Source: Rhodobiaceae bacterium (GTDB lineage Bacteria; Pseudomonadota; Alphaproteobacteria; Rhizobiales; NORP267). Taken from it: a DNA stretch of 64,000 nucleotides. Location: the NCBI GenBank assembly GCA_020441905.1, contig JAGRLG010000054.1, positions 98,581 to 162,580 of the forward strand, in the 5' to 3' direction. Below, piece by piece: positions 1 to 8,842 of this stretch (the stretch's first letter is position 1; each line of letters opens with the position of its first letter). The notes beneath the pieces are model-generated. The model made no database searches, was not told where the DNA came from, and saw nothing but the letters and a program-made list of their open reading frames with translations. The translations under genes and the position numbers were made by a program.

Positions 1-1142
1 TCGGCAAAGGTGCCGGCCTGTTCACGGATCGGCTGCATCTGGCCGGAATTTTCCGCGTATTTGAATGCGATGAAGGGAATATTGGCCTTTTTCAGCGCGC
101 TCTGCAGCATCGGCCGGTCCAGCAGGGCCGGATCGCAGAAGCTGGGAGAAGCAAAGATAACCCCTTCGGCGCCGCGCTTGGCGACCGCACGGACCAGGTG
201 CTGGCCCTTTTCGGCGAGCGTCGGCACATATTTGGCCGAAGTCTCTTCCGAATGGTGCAGGAACGCCTGGGACAGGTTGTGCAGCGGATCGCCCTCGAGC
301 GGCACATCCTCGAGCAGCCAGCGCGACACCAGCAGCAGGTCGTCGTCGACGACATAGCAGCCGGCCAGTTCCAGCGACTTGATGAGGTTGAGCGGCGGCT
401 GTTCGCAGAACAGGCCGGCGACGATGACGCGGCAATTGTCGCGCAGCGGCCGGTCGACCTTTTCCGATTCCGTCAGCCACTCCCGGATCATCTTGTTGTG
501 CTCCTCGACGGGAAGCACATAGCCGGCACGCACCAGCAGATAGACATCGGCCGCCGGCGCCTTCCAGGGCTGCTTGGACCGGAAGTCGTAGACTTCGCGG
601 ACGAGAGCCCGGTTCTCATTGTAGAGCGCGATGGAATTGCGCAGCTGCTCCTCGGTGATCTTGCGGCCGCCGAGCTCTTCCAGGCCCTCGACCAGCTCGG
701 CCAGTTCCTGGGTGTAGTAATTGCCGCCGATGTCATCGATATAATTCTGCGGCACGTCGAAATAGCGGGTGTAGACATTCGGGAACATCAGCTTCCACAT
801 GCCCGACAGGTTGCGGATCACGTCGCAGATCGACGGGAACAGCATGCCATCGACGAAATCGAGGCGGCCCGAAACCCCAAGCTCGATGGTCGAGCGCGGA
901 ATGCGGCAGATATAGCTCTGGTAATAGGCGTCGCCGTGGATGACTTCCATCTGGTCGCCGCCGCCGGTAATGCCAAGCGGCAGCATGCCAGCGGCATGGA
1001 TGATCTCGCGTGGCACATAGACCGGCATGAAGCCGACCACTTTGCGGCCGGGCTCGGCCGCTTTCCATTCGCGCGCTGCTTTGAAGTGCAGGTCCTCGAA
1101 GAGGTCCAGGCACCGCTCATTGATCTTTTCAAGTGCGGACAT
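1..1142 (-). CDS. bcrC: Benzoyl-CoA reductase subunit C (partial, C-terminus off the edge)
   Basis: Subunit of the ATP-dependent benzoyl-CoA reductase, the cytoplasmic enzyme that uses ferredoxin electrons and ATP to reduce benzoyl-CoA to cyclohexa-1,5-diene-1-carbonyl-CoA. About 380 residues are present and only the last few are cut off by the window edge. The protein starts MSALEKINERCLDLFEDL and has the family core (VPREIIHAAGMLPLGI, SYICRIPRSTIELG, FCEQPPLNLIKSLE). These are features of the 2-hydroxyglutaryl-CoA dehydratase/BcrB-BcrC family with conserved Cys for the shared cluster. I prefer BcrC over BcrB from length, the N-terminal sequence and its place directly after dch (2-bp gap), as in known bcrCBAD operons. 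The remaining subunits should lie just left of the window. Confidence 0.88.
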   Translation of the reverse strand, partial: MSALEKINERCLDLFEDLHFKAAREWKAAEPGRKVVGFMPVYVPREIIHAAGMLPLGITGGGDQMEVIHGDAYYQSYICRIPRSTIELGVSGRLDFVDGMLFPSICDVIRNLSGMWKLMFPNVYTRYFDVPQNYIDDIGGNYYTQELAELVEGLEELGGRKITEEQLRNSIALYNENRALVREVYDFRSKQPWKAPAADVYLLVRAGYVLPVEEHNKMIREWLTESEKVDRPLRDNCRVIVAGLFCEQPPLNLIKSLELAGCYVVDDDLLLVSRWLLEDVPLEGDPLHNLSQAFLHHSEETSAKYVPTLAEKGQHLVRAVAKRGAEGVIFASPSFCDPALLDRPMLQSALKKANIPFIAFKYAENSGQMQPIREQAGTFA

Positions 1143-1144
1143 GA

Positions 1145-1912
1145 CTAACAATGCTCCCATTTAGCCGGCCGTTTGGCGATGAAGGCGTCCAACCCCTCGA
1201 CCGCATCGCGGGTCGACATGAGGCCGTCCAGATAAAGTTTCTCGACCGCCGCGATGCGCTCGGCAACGCGTTCGGCATATCCGATGCGCACGGCGCGCAC
1301 CGCATAACGCAATGCCGCGCCCGACGAGGCGGCGACATGAGTGTCGAACCAGGCAAGCGCTGCCGCTTCCGGATCGTCCGACACATTATTGGCAAGACCG
1401 CAGGAAACGGCCTCGGCGCCCGTGATGCTGCGCCCGGAATACAACAGGTCTTCCGCCACCACTCGCGCCATCCGCTCCGGCATCAGGCACGAGGCCGCCG
1501 GGGCAAAAACGCCAAGCTTGATTTCCGGCTGGCCGAGCTTGGCATCGGCGGAAACGAACATCATGTGTCCGGCCATTGCCACTTCCAGCCCGCCGCCAAG
1601 GCACTGGCCCTGCACGGCAACCAGGATCGGTATTTCACAGCGGACCATGCGCAGCACCAGTCCGTGCAAACTCTTGAGCATGTCCGCGCAACGCTCGGGC
1701 AGATGCTCCTCGACGCTGGCGCCGAAGGAAAAATGCGATCCTTCGGCATCAAGCAGAACCGCCAGCAGCCCCGGATTTGAGGCATGCTGCGCCAGCGCCG
1801 CGTCGAGGGCGCCGATCATTTCCGCGTCGACAATATTGGCCTTGGGGCGGTTCAGCCTCAGGCGCAACAGCTTGCCCTCGCGGTCGGTCCAGACTTTGAG
1901 CACGTCGCTCAT
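1145..1912 (-). CDS. dch: Cyclohexa-1,5-diene-1-carbonyl-CoA hydratase
   Basis: Crotonase-fold hydratase adding water to the dienoyl-CoA made by benzoyl-CoA reductase, giving 6-hydroxycyclohex-1-ene-1-carbonyl-CoA. It has 255 residues, the usual length for Dch. The oxyanion-hole segment FSFGASV is at about 61-67. Both catalytic acids of hydratases are present: Glu110 in GGGLE and Glu130 in GQPEIKLG. The start was set at MSDVLKVW because its ATG overlaps the oah stop (ATGA), a standard translational coupling. A longer open frame upstream lies wholly inside oah. It lies between oah and bcrC in a tight leftward operon. Family assignment is firm; the specific substrate follows from similarity and context. 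Confidence 0.92.
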   Translation of the reverse strand: MSDVLKVWTDREGKLLRLRLNRPKANIVDAEMIGALDAALAQHASNPGLLAVLLDAEGSHFSFGASVEEHLPERCADMLKSLHGLVLRMVRCEIPILVAVQGQCLGGGLEVAMAGHMMFVSADAKLGQPEIKLGVFAPAASCLMPERMARVVAEDLLYSGRSITGAEAVSCGLANNVSDDPEAAALAWFDTHVAASSGAALRYAVRAVRIGYAERVAERIAAVEKLYLDGLMSTRDAVEGLDAFIAKRPAKWEHC

Positions 1913-3054
1913 TCGGCCGCCGCCTTGCTCGCCGGCATCAGGCTCTCCGTCAGTTCCGGCGTCCACGGCGCGCCCTTGGCCAGCGCCTGGCGCAGGCCGA
2001 CAAAGTCGATCTCGCGGCCCGATTCACGGGTGCCTTCGTTGAAAGCGCGGAAGCCGGCGCGAGCCTCGGTCATCATATTGAGGGCGAGCCAGGCGCGGGA
2101 GTCTTCCTTGTTGCGGTTCCAGGCCTCGAGCTTGGGCTTGCGCAGTTCTTCCAGCGACTTGGTGATGCAGTCGGGGAAGGTGGTGAGGAACTTGGTGCAC
2201 AGCTCCTCGACCCTCTGGTCGAGCAGCGACAAATCGATGGTCCCCGATTTGAGGACTTCCTTGCCCTTGGCCAGTTCCTCGCCGGTCTTGGCCTTGCCAT
2301 AGCAGACCCGGCCCCAGTCATCGAACATCTTGTCGGTGATGACGGTGGGATTGGGAATGAACTTGCCATCCACCTTCAGCGCCGGAACCACATCCATGAT
2401 GATGCCGAGCTGATAGGCCTGATGGGCGGTGAAGGGCTCGCACAAAAGACCGGAAACCATGGCCTGCTCGCAGCCGATCATCAGGGGCAGGAAGTCGGTT
2501 GCGCCGCCGATGGCCGCCGAGCCGTGCTTGGGACCGGCCTGGCCGAACTTGGCCAGATCCTGGGCCACGGAGAAGTCGGCCGCCATGCCGATTTCCTGGC
2601 CGCCGCCGATACGCATGCCGTTAACGCGGCAGATCACCGGCTTGTCGCACGCCAGGATCGACGACACCATGTCGTTGAACAGGCGCATATACTGCCGGTA
2701 CTCCTGGCCGTTGCCGGCGTAATATTCGGCATATTCCTTGGTGTTGCCGCCGGTGCAAAAAGCCTGGTCGCCAGCGCCGGTGAACACCACCGCGACGACG
2801 TCGCGGGCCACCGAGGCATCGCGGAAGGCGTGGATCACGCCCTTCACCATGTCGGTGGTGTAGGAATTGTACTGCTTGGGATTGTCAAGAATGATCCAGG
2901 CATTGTAGAGGCCGTCGACGACATTGCCGTTGACGTCCTTGGCCGGGCGCTTCTCATAGACCACCCCGGGCCAGTTCTCGCCGCCACCGAGACGATGATC
3001 GACCAGCTTGGCCGGCGCCGTGTTGTTCACGATTTTCGCGGTATCCCCATTCAT
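1909..3054 (-). CDS. oah: 6-Oxocyclohex-1-ene-1-carbonyl-CoA hydrolase (ring-opening)
   Basis: Crotonase-superfamily hydrolase that adds water and cleaves the alicyclic ring to 3-hydroxypimelyl-CoA, the ring-opening step of anaerobic benzoyl-CoA degradation. It has 381 residues, longer than ordinary crotonases because of the N-terminal extension typical of Oah/BamA. Visible motifs are FCTGGN (99-104), GGGQEIG (150-156) and GQAGPKHGSA (171-180), the last being diagnostic of this subgroup. The start ATG is preceded by a GGAGGAG ribosome-binding site. The gene follows had by 24 bp and overlaps dch by 4 bp. This gene family is widely used as a marker for anaerobic aromatic degradation. Confidence 0.95.
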   Translation of the reverse strand: MNGDTAKIVNNTAPAKLVDHRLGGGENWPGVVYEKRPAKDVNGNVVDGLYNAWIILDNPKQYNSYTTDMVKGVIHAFRDASVARDVVAVVFTGAGDQAFCTGGNTKEYAEYYAGNGQEYRQYMRLFNDMVSSILACDKPVICRVNGMRIGGGQEIGMAADFSVAQDLAKFGQAGPKHGSAAIGGATDFLPLMIGCEQAMVSGLLCEPFTAHQAYQLGIIMDVVPALKVDGKFIPNPTVITDKMFDDWGRVCYGKAKTGEELAKGKEVLKSGTIDLSLLDQRVEELCTKFLTTFPDCITKSLEELRKPKLEAWNRNKEDSRAWLALNMMTEARAGFRAFNEGTRESGREIDFVGLRQALAKGAPWTPELTESLMPASKAAAE

Positions 3055-3078
3055 TTCAGCGAAACTCCTCCAAGAAAC

Positions 3079-4149
3079 CTATTTGCCCGGAACCAGAACG
3101 ACGCGGCGCTTGACCTGCCCCGCATGAACGTCGTGGAAAACCTGGTTGATGTCGTCCAGCGAGCGTTTTTCGACGAAGGGCGCGACCTGGATCTTGCCAT
3201 CCAGGACAAGATCGAGAGCGCCGGGATAATTCTCCGGCACGCAGCCCCAATTGCCCAGCAGCCGGGCGTGAAACGCCATCAGGTTGGAAAGCCGGACCTC
3301 AACCTTGTCCATGGTGAAGCCGACCACCGCCATGGTGGCGCCGCGATTAAGCAGACCGTAAGCGGTGGTCTGGCCAACGGCGGTTCCCGAGCACTCGAAA
3401 ATATACCATTCGGTCTGGCGCAGGCCGTTTTCCTTGGCGAAGGCGCGAATGGCGTCGCGCAGACCCTTGCCATCGTGATTGCGCGCATTCAGCGTCAGCG
3501 CCGCACCGTGCTTGGCGATATTGGCCAGCTTGTCGTCGTCGACATCGATCGCCACCACCTTGGCGCCGAATGCCGCCGCGATCTGCGCCGTGTATCCGCC
3601 TACCCCGCCAATGCCGATAACCACCGCCAGCGAGCCGGGCTCGATGCCGGCCTGGAGCACCGCCTGATAGGGCGTGGTCACCGCGTCGGCGACAATCGAA
3701 ACTTGGGCCAGTTCCAGCCCGGCCTTGGCGAGGCGCGCTTCGTCAACCTCGCACAGGCCCTGCTGGGGCACGACAATATGGCTGGCAAAGCCGCCCTGGA
3801 TGTCGTTACCCGGCATCTTCTGGTTGGGGCAGATCGTGCCCTTGCCGCGCACGCAGGCGTCGCAGGTTCCGCAGGGGATGACGGCGCAAACGATGACCGT
3901 CTTGCCCCTCCAGGCCTCTGCCCCGGCGCCGGTTTCCACCACGCGCCCCGATATTTCATGGCCCAAAGCCAAAGGAAAGGGCTGGTTGGTACGCACGCCA
4001 TCGTAATAATAGCCAAGATCGGTGTGGCAGACGCCGCAACCGGCAACCTCGACGACAACCTCGCCCGCGCCGGGCTCGGCGCTGAACTCGGTACGCACCA
4101 TGGGTTCCTTGACCCCGGTCATATCCCATCTGTAAGCGGAAACAGCCAT
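3079..4149 (-). CDS. had: 6-Hydroxycyclohex-1-ene-1-carbonyl-CoA dehydrogenase
   Basis: Zinc-containing medium-chain alcohol dehydrogenase that oxidises the hydroxy-enoyl-CoA made by Dch to 6-oxocyclohex-1-ene-1-carbonyl-CoA with NAD+. It has 356 residues. Seen are the catalytic-zinc residues Cys38 (GCGVCHTD) and the GHE motif at 63-65, the structural-zinc cysteines 93, 96, 99 and 107 ([15 protein letters not shown]) and a Rossmann GIGGVGG at about 169-175. It is the first gene of the leftward had-oah-dch-bcrC operon, and its promoter must lie in the 252-bp divergent region shared with korA. Generic MDR alcohol dehydrogenases look similar, but the neighbours make the assignment secure. Confidence 0.93.
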   Translation of the reverse strand: MAVSAYRWDMTGVKEPMVRTEFSAEPGAGEVVVEVAGCGVCHTDLGYYYDGVRTNQPFPLALGHEISGRVVETGAGAEAWRGKTVIVCAVIPCGTCDACVRGKGTICPNQKMPGNDIQGGFASHIVVPQQGLCEVDEARLAKAGLELAQVSIVADAVTTPYQAVLQAGIEPGSLAVVIGIGGVGGYTAQIAAAFGAKVVAIDVDDDKLANIAKHGAALTLNARNHDGKGLRDAIRAFAKENGLRQTEWYIFECSGTAVGQTTAYGLLNRGATMAVVGFTMDKVEVRLSNLMAFHARLLGNWGCVPENYPGALDLVLDGKIQVAPFVEKRSLDDINQVFHDVHAGQVKRRVVLVPGK

Positions 4150-4286
4150 GATCCGATTAATCCCCTTCCTCAGCCAGGCATACCTTGATCTGGCTCAAAG
4201 ACCTTGCCGCGCTCACCCGCTTCGATGGCCCCAAGGTCTTGTTGCCGAAACACATCGGAGCGGGAGCAGGTGCGACGCCAAGCGCC

Positions 4287-4315
4287 TTGACAGCCAGAAA
4301 CTCACTCAATATCGT
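4287..4315 (+). promoter_or_regulatory. Candidate sigma-70 promoter for korAB
   Basis: In the 252-bp region between the divergent had and korA genes there is a perfect TTGACA (4287-4292), a 17-bp spacer and TATCGT (4310-4315, 4 of 6 to the -10 consensus), pointing towards korA. Start-point data are lacking, so this is a prediction from spacing and consensus only. Confidence 0.45.
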
Positions 4316-4319
4316 AAAA

Positions 4320-4335
4320 TCGTACTGGAATACGA
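4320..4335. promoter_or_regulatory. Inverted repeat, candidate operator between had and korA
   Basis: TCGTA-CTGGAA-TACGA is a perfect 5-6-5 inverted repeat just downstream of the candidate korA -10. A direct repeat ATCGTA-AA-ATCGTA (4311-4324) overlaps its left arm. The position suits a repressor of korA or of both divergent operons. No regulator gene of the BadR, BzdR or BadM type is in the window, so the binding protein is unknown. Confidence 0.4.
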
Positions 4336-4401
4336 AATTAAGTCAACCCGTATCTCTGGCATCTTTTCCCGGTACGCTGAAACAAAGGGGACATTGGCGC
4401 C

Positions 4402-6132
4402 GTGACAAACCAGCGCAAAGTACAATCAAGCCTCTCCGTCGCCGTCACAGGCAGCGGCGGTGCAGGCGTCATGACCGCAGGCGGATTCCTGCTCGAGGCT
4501 GCGGCACGCAGCGGCTGGTTCGGGTTGATGACCCGATCCGTCGGGCCACAGATCCGCGGCGGCGAGGCAGCGGCTCTGCTGCGTTTTTCCAACCGCCGGG
4601 TCGATGTCCCGGCCGAGTCCTACAACATTCTGTTCGTTGTCGACTGGCTCAATTTCGATCGCTTCTCGGCCGAAATCCACCTGACTCCCGATACCATGGT
4701 CATTGCCGACCCCGATTCGGGCGAGGTGCCGGAAGTGGTCGTCAAGTCGGGCGCGCGCATGTTCGACATGCCGGTCAAGCAGGTGCTTGGCGCCATCGAG
4801 GGCGGCCGCCCCAACATGCTGGCGACCGGCGTCGTCGGCGGCATCATCGGCCTGCCGATCGACACCATTTACGAACTCATCCAGGACAATCTCGGCTCCA
4901 AGGGCGAAAAAGCGGTCAATTCGAGCAAGGCCACCGTCGAAGCCGGCTACCGCTTCGCCGAAACCCTGACCGACGCCCCCGCGCTGGCGGAACCGAAAAA
5001 ATCGGACAAGAGGCGCTGGATCATCACCGGCAACGAGGCCGCCGGCCTTGGCGCCGTGCGCGGCGGCGTACGCTTTGCCGCCGCGTATCCGATCACGCCC
5101 GGCACCGAGATTCTGGAATGGCTGGCGCCCAACCTGCGCAAGCTTGGCGGCGCCCTGGTGCAGGCCGAGGACGAACTGGCCTCGATCAACATGGTCATTG
5201 GCGGCTCCTATGGCGGCGTTCCCGCGATCACCGCCACCTCCGGCCCCGGCCTGGCGCTGATGACCGAGTCCATCGGCCTGGCGGTTGCCGCCGAAGTGCC
5301 CTGCGTCATTGTCGACGTCATGCGCGGCGGCCCCTCCACCGGCATTCCGACCAAGTCCGAACAGTCGGATCTCAACATTGCCGTCTATGGGCTGCATGGC
5401 GACGCACCCCATATCGTCACCGCCCCCAATTCAGTCTCCGATTGCCTGTTCACCACCCAGTGGTCGGTGTACCTCGCCGAGGCGATGCAGACCCCGGCAA
5501 TCGTGCTGTCCGACCAGTTCATCGGCCAGGCCAAGATCGTCATCGATCCGCCTGCGGACATAGCCTTTGTCGGCAAGCGCCTGCTCGCCCAGAACATCGA
5601 GGGCGAATACCGGCGCTATGCTGTCACTGAATCGGGCGTGTCCCCGATGGCGGTTCCCGGCGTTGCCGGCGGCCAGCACACCGCTGACGGCCTCGAGCAC
5701 AATCCGCGCGGCACGCCGTCAACCCGCGCCGAAGACCACATGACGCAGATGAACAAGCGCCTGCGCAAGATCACAGGCTTTGATTACGGCTCGCACTGGG
5801 CCGAAATCGACGGCGAGGGCGAACTGGCGGTCCTGACCTGGGGATCGTGCACCGCCGCCGCCCTCGAGGCGGTGGAAGCGGCCCGCGAGGCCGGCATCGC
5901 GGTCAAGCTCATTTCGCTGCGCCTGATTTCGCCCTGCCTGCCCGACGCCATGGCCAAGGCCCTGGAAGGGGTCAAGAAGGTCCTGGTTGTCGAACAGACC
6001 CATTCGGGCCAGTTCGCCAATTACCTCAGGGCCCAGTACGAACTTCCCTCCGAGGTTCGCAGCTATCACATTCCCGGCCCCCTCACCATTCGCCCCTCAG
6101 AAATTCTGAGCCAAATTCAGGACTGGAGCTAA
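4402..6132 (+). CDS. korA: 2-Oxoglutarate:ferredoxin oxidoreductase, fused gamma-alpha subunit
   Basis: Large subunit of a CoA-acylating 2-oxoacid:ferredoxin oxidoreductase. With KorB it oxidises 2-oxoglutarate to succinyl-CoA and reduces ferredoxin, which in Thauera-type degraders re-reduces the donor of benzoyl-CoA reductase. It has 576 residues. The N-terminal gamma domain (about 1-190) carries GSGGAGVMTAGG, and the alpha domain (from about 205) carries the YPITPGTE motif near 228. The start is GTG, with AAAGGGGA upstream. It diverges from the had-oah-dch-bcr operon, which supports the electron-supply role over a general carbon-metabolism role. Substrate choice (2-oxoglutarate rather than pyruvate) is inferred from family and context. 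Confidence 0.88.
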   Translation: MTNQRKVQSSLSVAVTGSGGAGVMTAGGFLLEAAARSGWFGLMTRSVGPQIRGGEAAALLRFSNRRVDVPAESYNILFVVDWLNFDRFSAEIHLTPDTMVIADPDSGEVPEVVVKSGARMFDMPVKQVLGAIEGGRPNMLATGVVGGIIGLPIDTIYELIQDNLGSKGEKAVNSSKATVEAGYRFAETLTDAPALAEPKKSDKRRWIITGNEAAGLGAVRGGVRFAAAYPITPGTEILEWLAPNLRKLGGALVQAEDELASINMVIGGSYGGVPAITATSGPGLALMTESIGLAVAAEVPCVIVDVMRGGPSTGIPTKSEQSDLNIAVYGLHGDAPHIVTAPNSVSDCLFTTQWSVYLAEAMQTPAIVLSDQFIGQAKIVIDPPADIAFVGKRLLAQNIEGEYRRYAVTESGVSPMAVPGVAGGQHTADGLEHNPRGTPSTRAEDHMTQMNKRLRKITGFDYGSHWAEIDGEGELAVLTWGSCTAAALEAVEAAREAGIAVKLISLRLISPCLPDAMAKALEGVKKVLVVEQTHSGQFANYLRAQYELPSEVRSYHIPGPLTIRPSEILSQIQDWS

Positions 6133-6136
6133 TCCC

Positions 6137-6970
6137 GTGACCGCGCACACTGCACCCGCCTTCAAGGCCAGTGACTACAAGTCGGACATCAAGCCGGTCT
6201 GGTGCCCGGGCTGCGGCGACTATCATGTTCTGCTGTCAGTGACCCGGGCCCTGGCGGAACTCGGCCGCAGGCCGGAAGACGTCGCCTGCATTTCCGGCAT
6301 CGGCTGTTCGTCGCGTATCCCTGCCTATGTCAATTGCTACGGCTTCCACGGCGTTCATGGCCGTTCCCTGCCGATCGGCACCGGACTCAAGGTGGCCCGC
6401 CCGGATCTCACCGTTCTCGTCGCCGGCGGCGATGGCGACGGCTTCTCGATCGGCGGCAATCACTTCCAGCACGCCTGCCGGCGCAATATCGACATCACCT
6501 ATATCGTCATGGACAATCGCGTCTATGGCATGACCAAGGGTCAGCCCTCGCCGACCACGGAGCCGGACTGGGACAGCGCGCTGTCGCCGGGCGGCACCGG
6601 CCTGTCGCCGTTCCATCCCCTGGTGATCGCGCTGGCATCGGGCGCCAATTTCGTCGCCCGCACCTTCTCCGGCGACCCCAACCGCACCACCGAGGTGCTG
6701 GTCGAGGCGATCAAGCATCCCGGCTTCTCCTTCGTCCAGATCCTCAGCCCCTGCGTCACCTTCCGCCCCGACGAACGCGGCTGGAAGGATGTCGTGCATA
6801 CCGCCGCGGTCGAGGAAACCGACGATCCGGCCCGCGCCGCGCGGCGTATCATGACCGATGACGGTTTCAACATCGGCATTCTCTATCGGGGCAACCGCGC
6901 GCCCTACAAGCTGACTGGCCGCGAGGCCACCAGCGACACTGACCAACTCGGGGAGATGTTCGCGATATGA
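6137..6970 (+). CDS. korB: 2-Oxoglutarate:ferredoxin oxidoreductase beta subunit
   Basis: Thiamine-diphosphate-binding subunit that pairs with KorA. It has 277 residues and a GTG start 4 bp after the korA stop. WCPGCGDYH (Cys23, Cys26) and GIGCSSR (Cys56) supply cysteines for the [4Fe-4S] cluster typical of two-subunit enzymes. GGDGDGFSIGGNH (about 97-109) together with the downstream MDNRVYGMTKGQ is the ThDP/Mg2+ site. The stop overlaps the start of the ferritin-like gene (ATGA), so the four genes 4402-7977 probably form one transcript. Confidence 0.9.
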   Translation: MTAHTAPAFKASDYKSDIKPVWCPGCGDYHVLLSVTRALAELGRRPEDVACISGIGCSSRIPAYVNCYGFHGVHGRSLPIGTGLKVARPDLTVLVAGGDGDGFSIGGNHFQHACRRNIDITYIVMDNRVYGMTKGQPSPTTEPDWDSALSPGGTGLSPFHPLVIALASGANFVARTFSGDPNRTTEVLVEAIKHPGFSFVQILSPCVTFRPDERGWKDVVHTAAVEETDDPARAARRIMTDDGFNIGILYRGNRAPYKLTGREATSDTDQLGEMFAI

Positions 6971-7521
6971 GCGAGGACAAAGCAACGGCGAAAACGTCCC
7001 AGCCGGGGCCGGAAGCCATCGAATCCGTCGAGGAACTGCTGGCCCACGCCTATGTCATCGAGGTCGACGCGGTGGAACGCTACAATCTGCTCGCCGACCA
7101 GATGGAGGTTCACAACAACAGCGAACTGGCGGCTCTGTTCCGCAAGCTGGCCGGCCATGAGGAGCATCACGCCAAGGAGATCCTCGAACGCGCCGGCGAC
7201 AAGGCGCTGCCGAAATTGAAATCGTCCGACTACAAATGGGGCGAATTCGAAGCCCCGGAGGCCGCAGAGCTCGACCGCGCCCATTATCTGATGACACCGT
7301 GGCATGCTCTGCAAATGGCGCTGCGCGCCGAGAAGCGGGCCTTCGCCTTCTTCGACCAGCTGGTCAAGACGGCCAAGGACGACGAGATGAAGAAGTGGTC
7401 CGAGGAATTCCGCGAGGAAGAGGCCGAACATGTGCGCCTGGTCGAGGAATTGCTGACCCGCTACCCGGAGCCGGCCGAGGATTGGGCCGAGGATCCCGAC
7501 CCGCCGGTCTATCTGGAATAG
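6967..7521 (+). CDS. Ferritin-like (rubrerythrin-type) diiron protein
   Basis: 184-residue helical protein with the diiron ligand pattern of rubrerythrin/ferritin-like domains: E-x2-AVERYN near residue 35, EEHHAKEI near 65, EKRAFAFF near 123 and EEAEHVRLVEE near 150. There is no C-terminal rubredoxin CxxC pair, so it is not a classical rubrerythrin. It is translationally coupled to korB (4-bp overlap). KorAB and benzoyl-CoA reductase are oxygen-sensitive iron-sulfur enzymes, so a peroxide- or oxygen-scavenging or iron-storage role is plausible. That role is inference from position; no reaction can be read from the sequence. Confidence 0.7.
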   Translation: MSEDKATAKTSQPGPEAIESVEELLAHAYVIEVDAVERYNLLADQMEVHNNSELAALFRKLAGHEEHHAKEILERAGDKALPKLKSSDYKWGEFEAPEAAELDRAHYLMTPWHALQMALRAEKRAFAFFDQLVKTAKDDEMKKWSEEFREEEAEHVRLVEELLTRYPEPAEDWAEDPDPPVYLE

Positions 7522-7581
7522 CACGCCGGCCGACGACGAGACGCGCCGGGCGACAACAAGAAATGGAATAAGGGGGAAACA

Positions 7582-7977
7582 ATGAAGGTTCTTTGTCCGG
7601 AAGGATGGGCCAAGCCGATCGGCTATGCCAATGGCATCGCCGCTCCGGCCGGTCAGATCGTGTTTATCGCCGGTCAGGTTGGATGGAGCGCGCAGCAGGT
7701 CTTCGAGAGTGAAGACCTGGTGCCGCAATTCGAACAGGCGCTGAAAAACGTGCTGGCGGTTCTGGCCGAGGCCGGCGGCAAGCCGGAACACATCTGCCGC
7801 ATCACCGCGTTTTGCTGCGACAAGCCGGAATATCTGCGCGTGCGCGGCGAATTGGGCAAGATCTGGCGCAGCCTCATGGGCAAGCACTTTCCGGCCATGA
7901 GCATGATTTTCGTCTCCGACCTGCTCGACCACCCCGGCAAGATTGAACTTGAGGCAACCGCGGTGGTGCCGGGCTGA
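7582..7977 (+). CDS. RidA/YjgF-family protein
   Basis: 131-residue protein of the Rid (YjgF/YER057c/UK114) family, whose best-known members hydrolyse reactive enamine/imine intermediates. Seen are the family core IVFIAGQVGW, ALKNVLAVLAEAGG and the C-terminal IELEATAVV. The Arg that binds the substrate carboxylate in true RidA (in E. coli followed by the LP-x4-IEIEA stretch) appears replaced by Leu in SDLLDHPGKIELEA, so this is likely a non-RidA subgroup with a different ligand. It follows the ferritin-like gene by 60 bp, with the start preceded by AAGGGGGAAAC. Its role with korAB is unknown. Confidence 0.65.
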   Translation: MKVLCPEGWAKPIGYANGIAAPAGQIVFIAGQVGWSAQQVFESEDLVPQFEQALKNVLAVLAEAGGKPEHICRITAFCCDKPEYLRVRGELGKIWRSLMGKHFPAMSMIFVSDLLDHPGKIELEATAVVPG

Positions 7978-8122
7978 AAACGGCCCTCCGGTTGCCCGGC
8001 CCGCTGGCAGCACCGGTCTTGCACCTGGACCTATGGCGCGCGCGACTTTGCTTGCGCCGCACGCCCTCTTGGGCCATGAAGGCCGCTAGACCTTGCAGGT
8101 ACAGACCGAAGCTGGTTGCCAA

Positions 8123-8842
8123 ATGCCCGGAGCCTTGAACGAAACCGATCTGGCCATTGTTCGCCATACAGCTATCTTCGGCGAGCTGAGCCCCAGCTCG
8201 CTCGGCGAACTGCTCGCCGAGGCCACCGTGCACACGCTCGGGCGCGGCGAGATTCTCTTTCTCCAGGGCGATCCGGCTGCCGCCTTCTTCGTCGTTCTTG
8301 AAGGCTGGCTCAAGATCTACCGCCTCACCACCGCCGGCGACGAGGCCGTCGTCGGCGTCTTCACCGCGGGGCAGAATTTCGCCGAAGCGGCGGCACTGTC
8401 CGGCGGGATCTATCCGGCGAGTTGCGAGGCGGTGACCGATTGCCGGGTCGTTCAGTTGCCGGCCGAGAATCTGACCGAAAAAATCCGCAGATCGCCGGAT
8501 ATCGCCTTGTCCATGCTGGCCTCGACATCGAAACAGTTGCACCGCCTGGTGCAGGAAATCGAACAGCTGAAGGCACATACAGGCGCCCAGCGGGTGGCCG
8601 AGTTCCTTGCCTCGCTCTGCCCGGTCGAGGAGGGCGCCTGCACCATCGGCCTGCCTTACGACAAGGCGCTGATCGCCGGGAGGCTGGGCATGAAGCCGGA
8701 AAGCCTGTCGCGCGCTTTTGCCCGCCTGCGCCCGCTCGGCGTGCGCATCGACCACAATACGGCGGCGATTTCCGACGTTGCCCGCTTGCGCAACTATGCC
8801 GATGACGACCGGCGCCAGTCCGAGGCGGCGAAGAAACAATGA
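8123..8842 (+). CDS. Crp/Fnr-family regulator, DNR-like
   Basis: 239-residue transcription factor with an N-terminal cyclic-nucleotide-binding-like beta-roll (GEILFLQGDPAAAFFVVLEG), a dimer helix (IEQLKAHTGAQRVAEFL) and a C-terminal winged helix with recognition segment GRLGMKPESLSRAFARL. It lacks the N-terminal Cys cluster of Fnr and resembles DNR/NnrR-type nitric-oxide sensors of denitrifiers. It is the obvious candidate to act on the TTGAY-N4-RTCAA boxes in this window. I chose ATG 8123 over an upstream TTG at 8093 because DNR proteins start close to the beta-roll; neither start has a strong ribosome-binding site. It overlaps the next gene by 4 bp. Confidence 0.8.
   Translation: MPGALNETDLAIVRHTAIFGELSPSSLGELLAEATVHTLGRGEILFLQGDPAAAFFVVLEGWLKIYRLTTAGDEAVVGVFTAGQNFAEAAALSGGIYPASCEAVTDCRVVQLPAENLTEKIRRSPDIALSMLASTSKQLHRLVQEIEQLKAHTGAQRVAEFLASLCPVEEGACTIGLPYDKALIAGRLGMKPESLSRAFARLRPLGVRIDHNTAAISDVARLRNYADDDRRQSEAAKKQ

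Noticed and set aside
2422..4188. Rightward frame of 588 codons opposite oah and had
   Set aside because: Antisense to two well-conserved enzymes, with no start signal and no motif.
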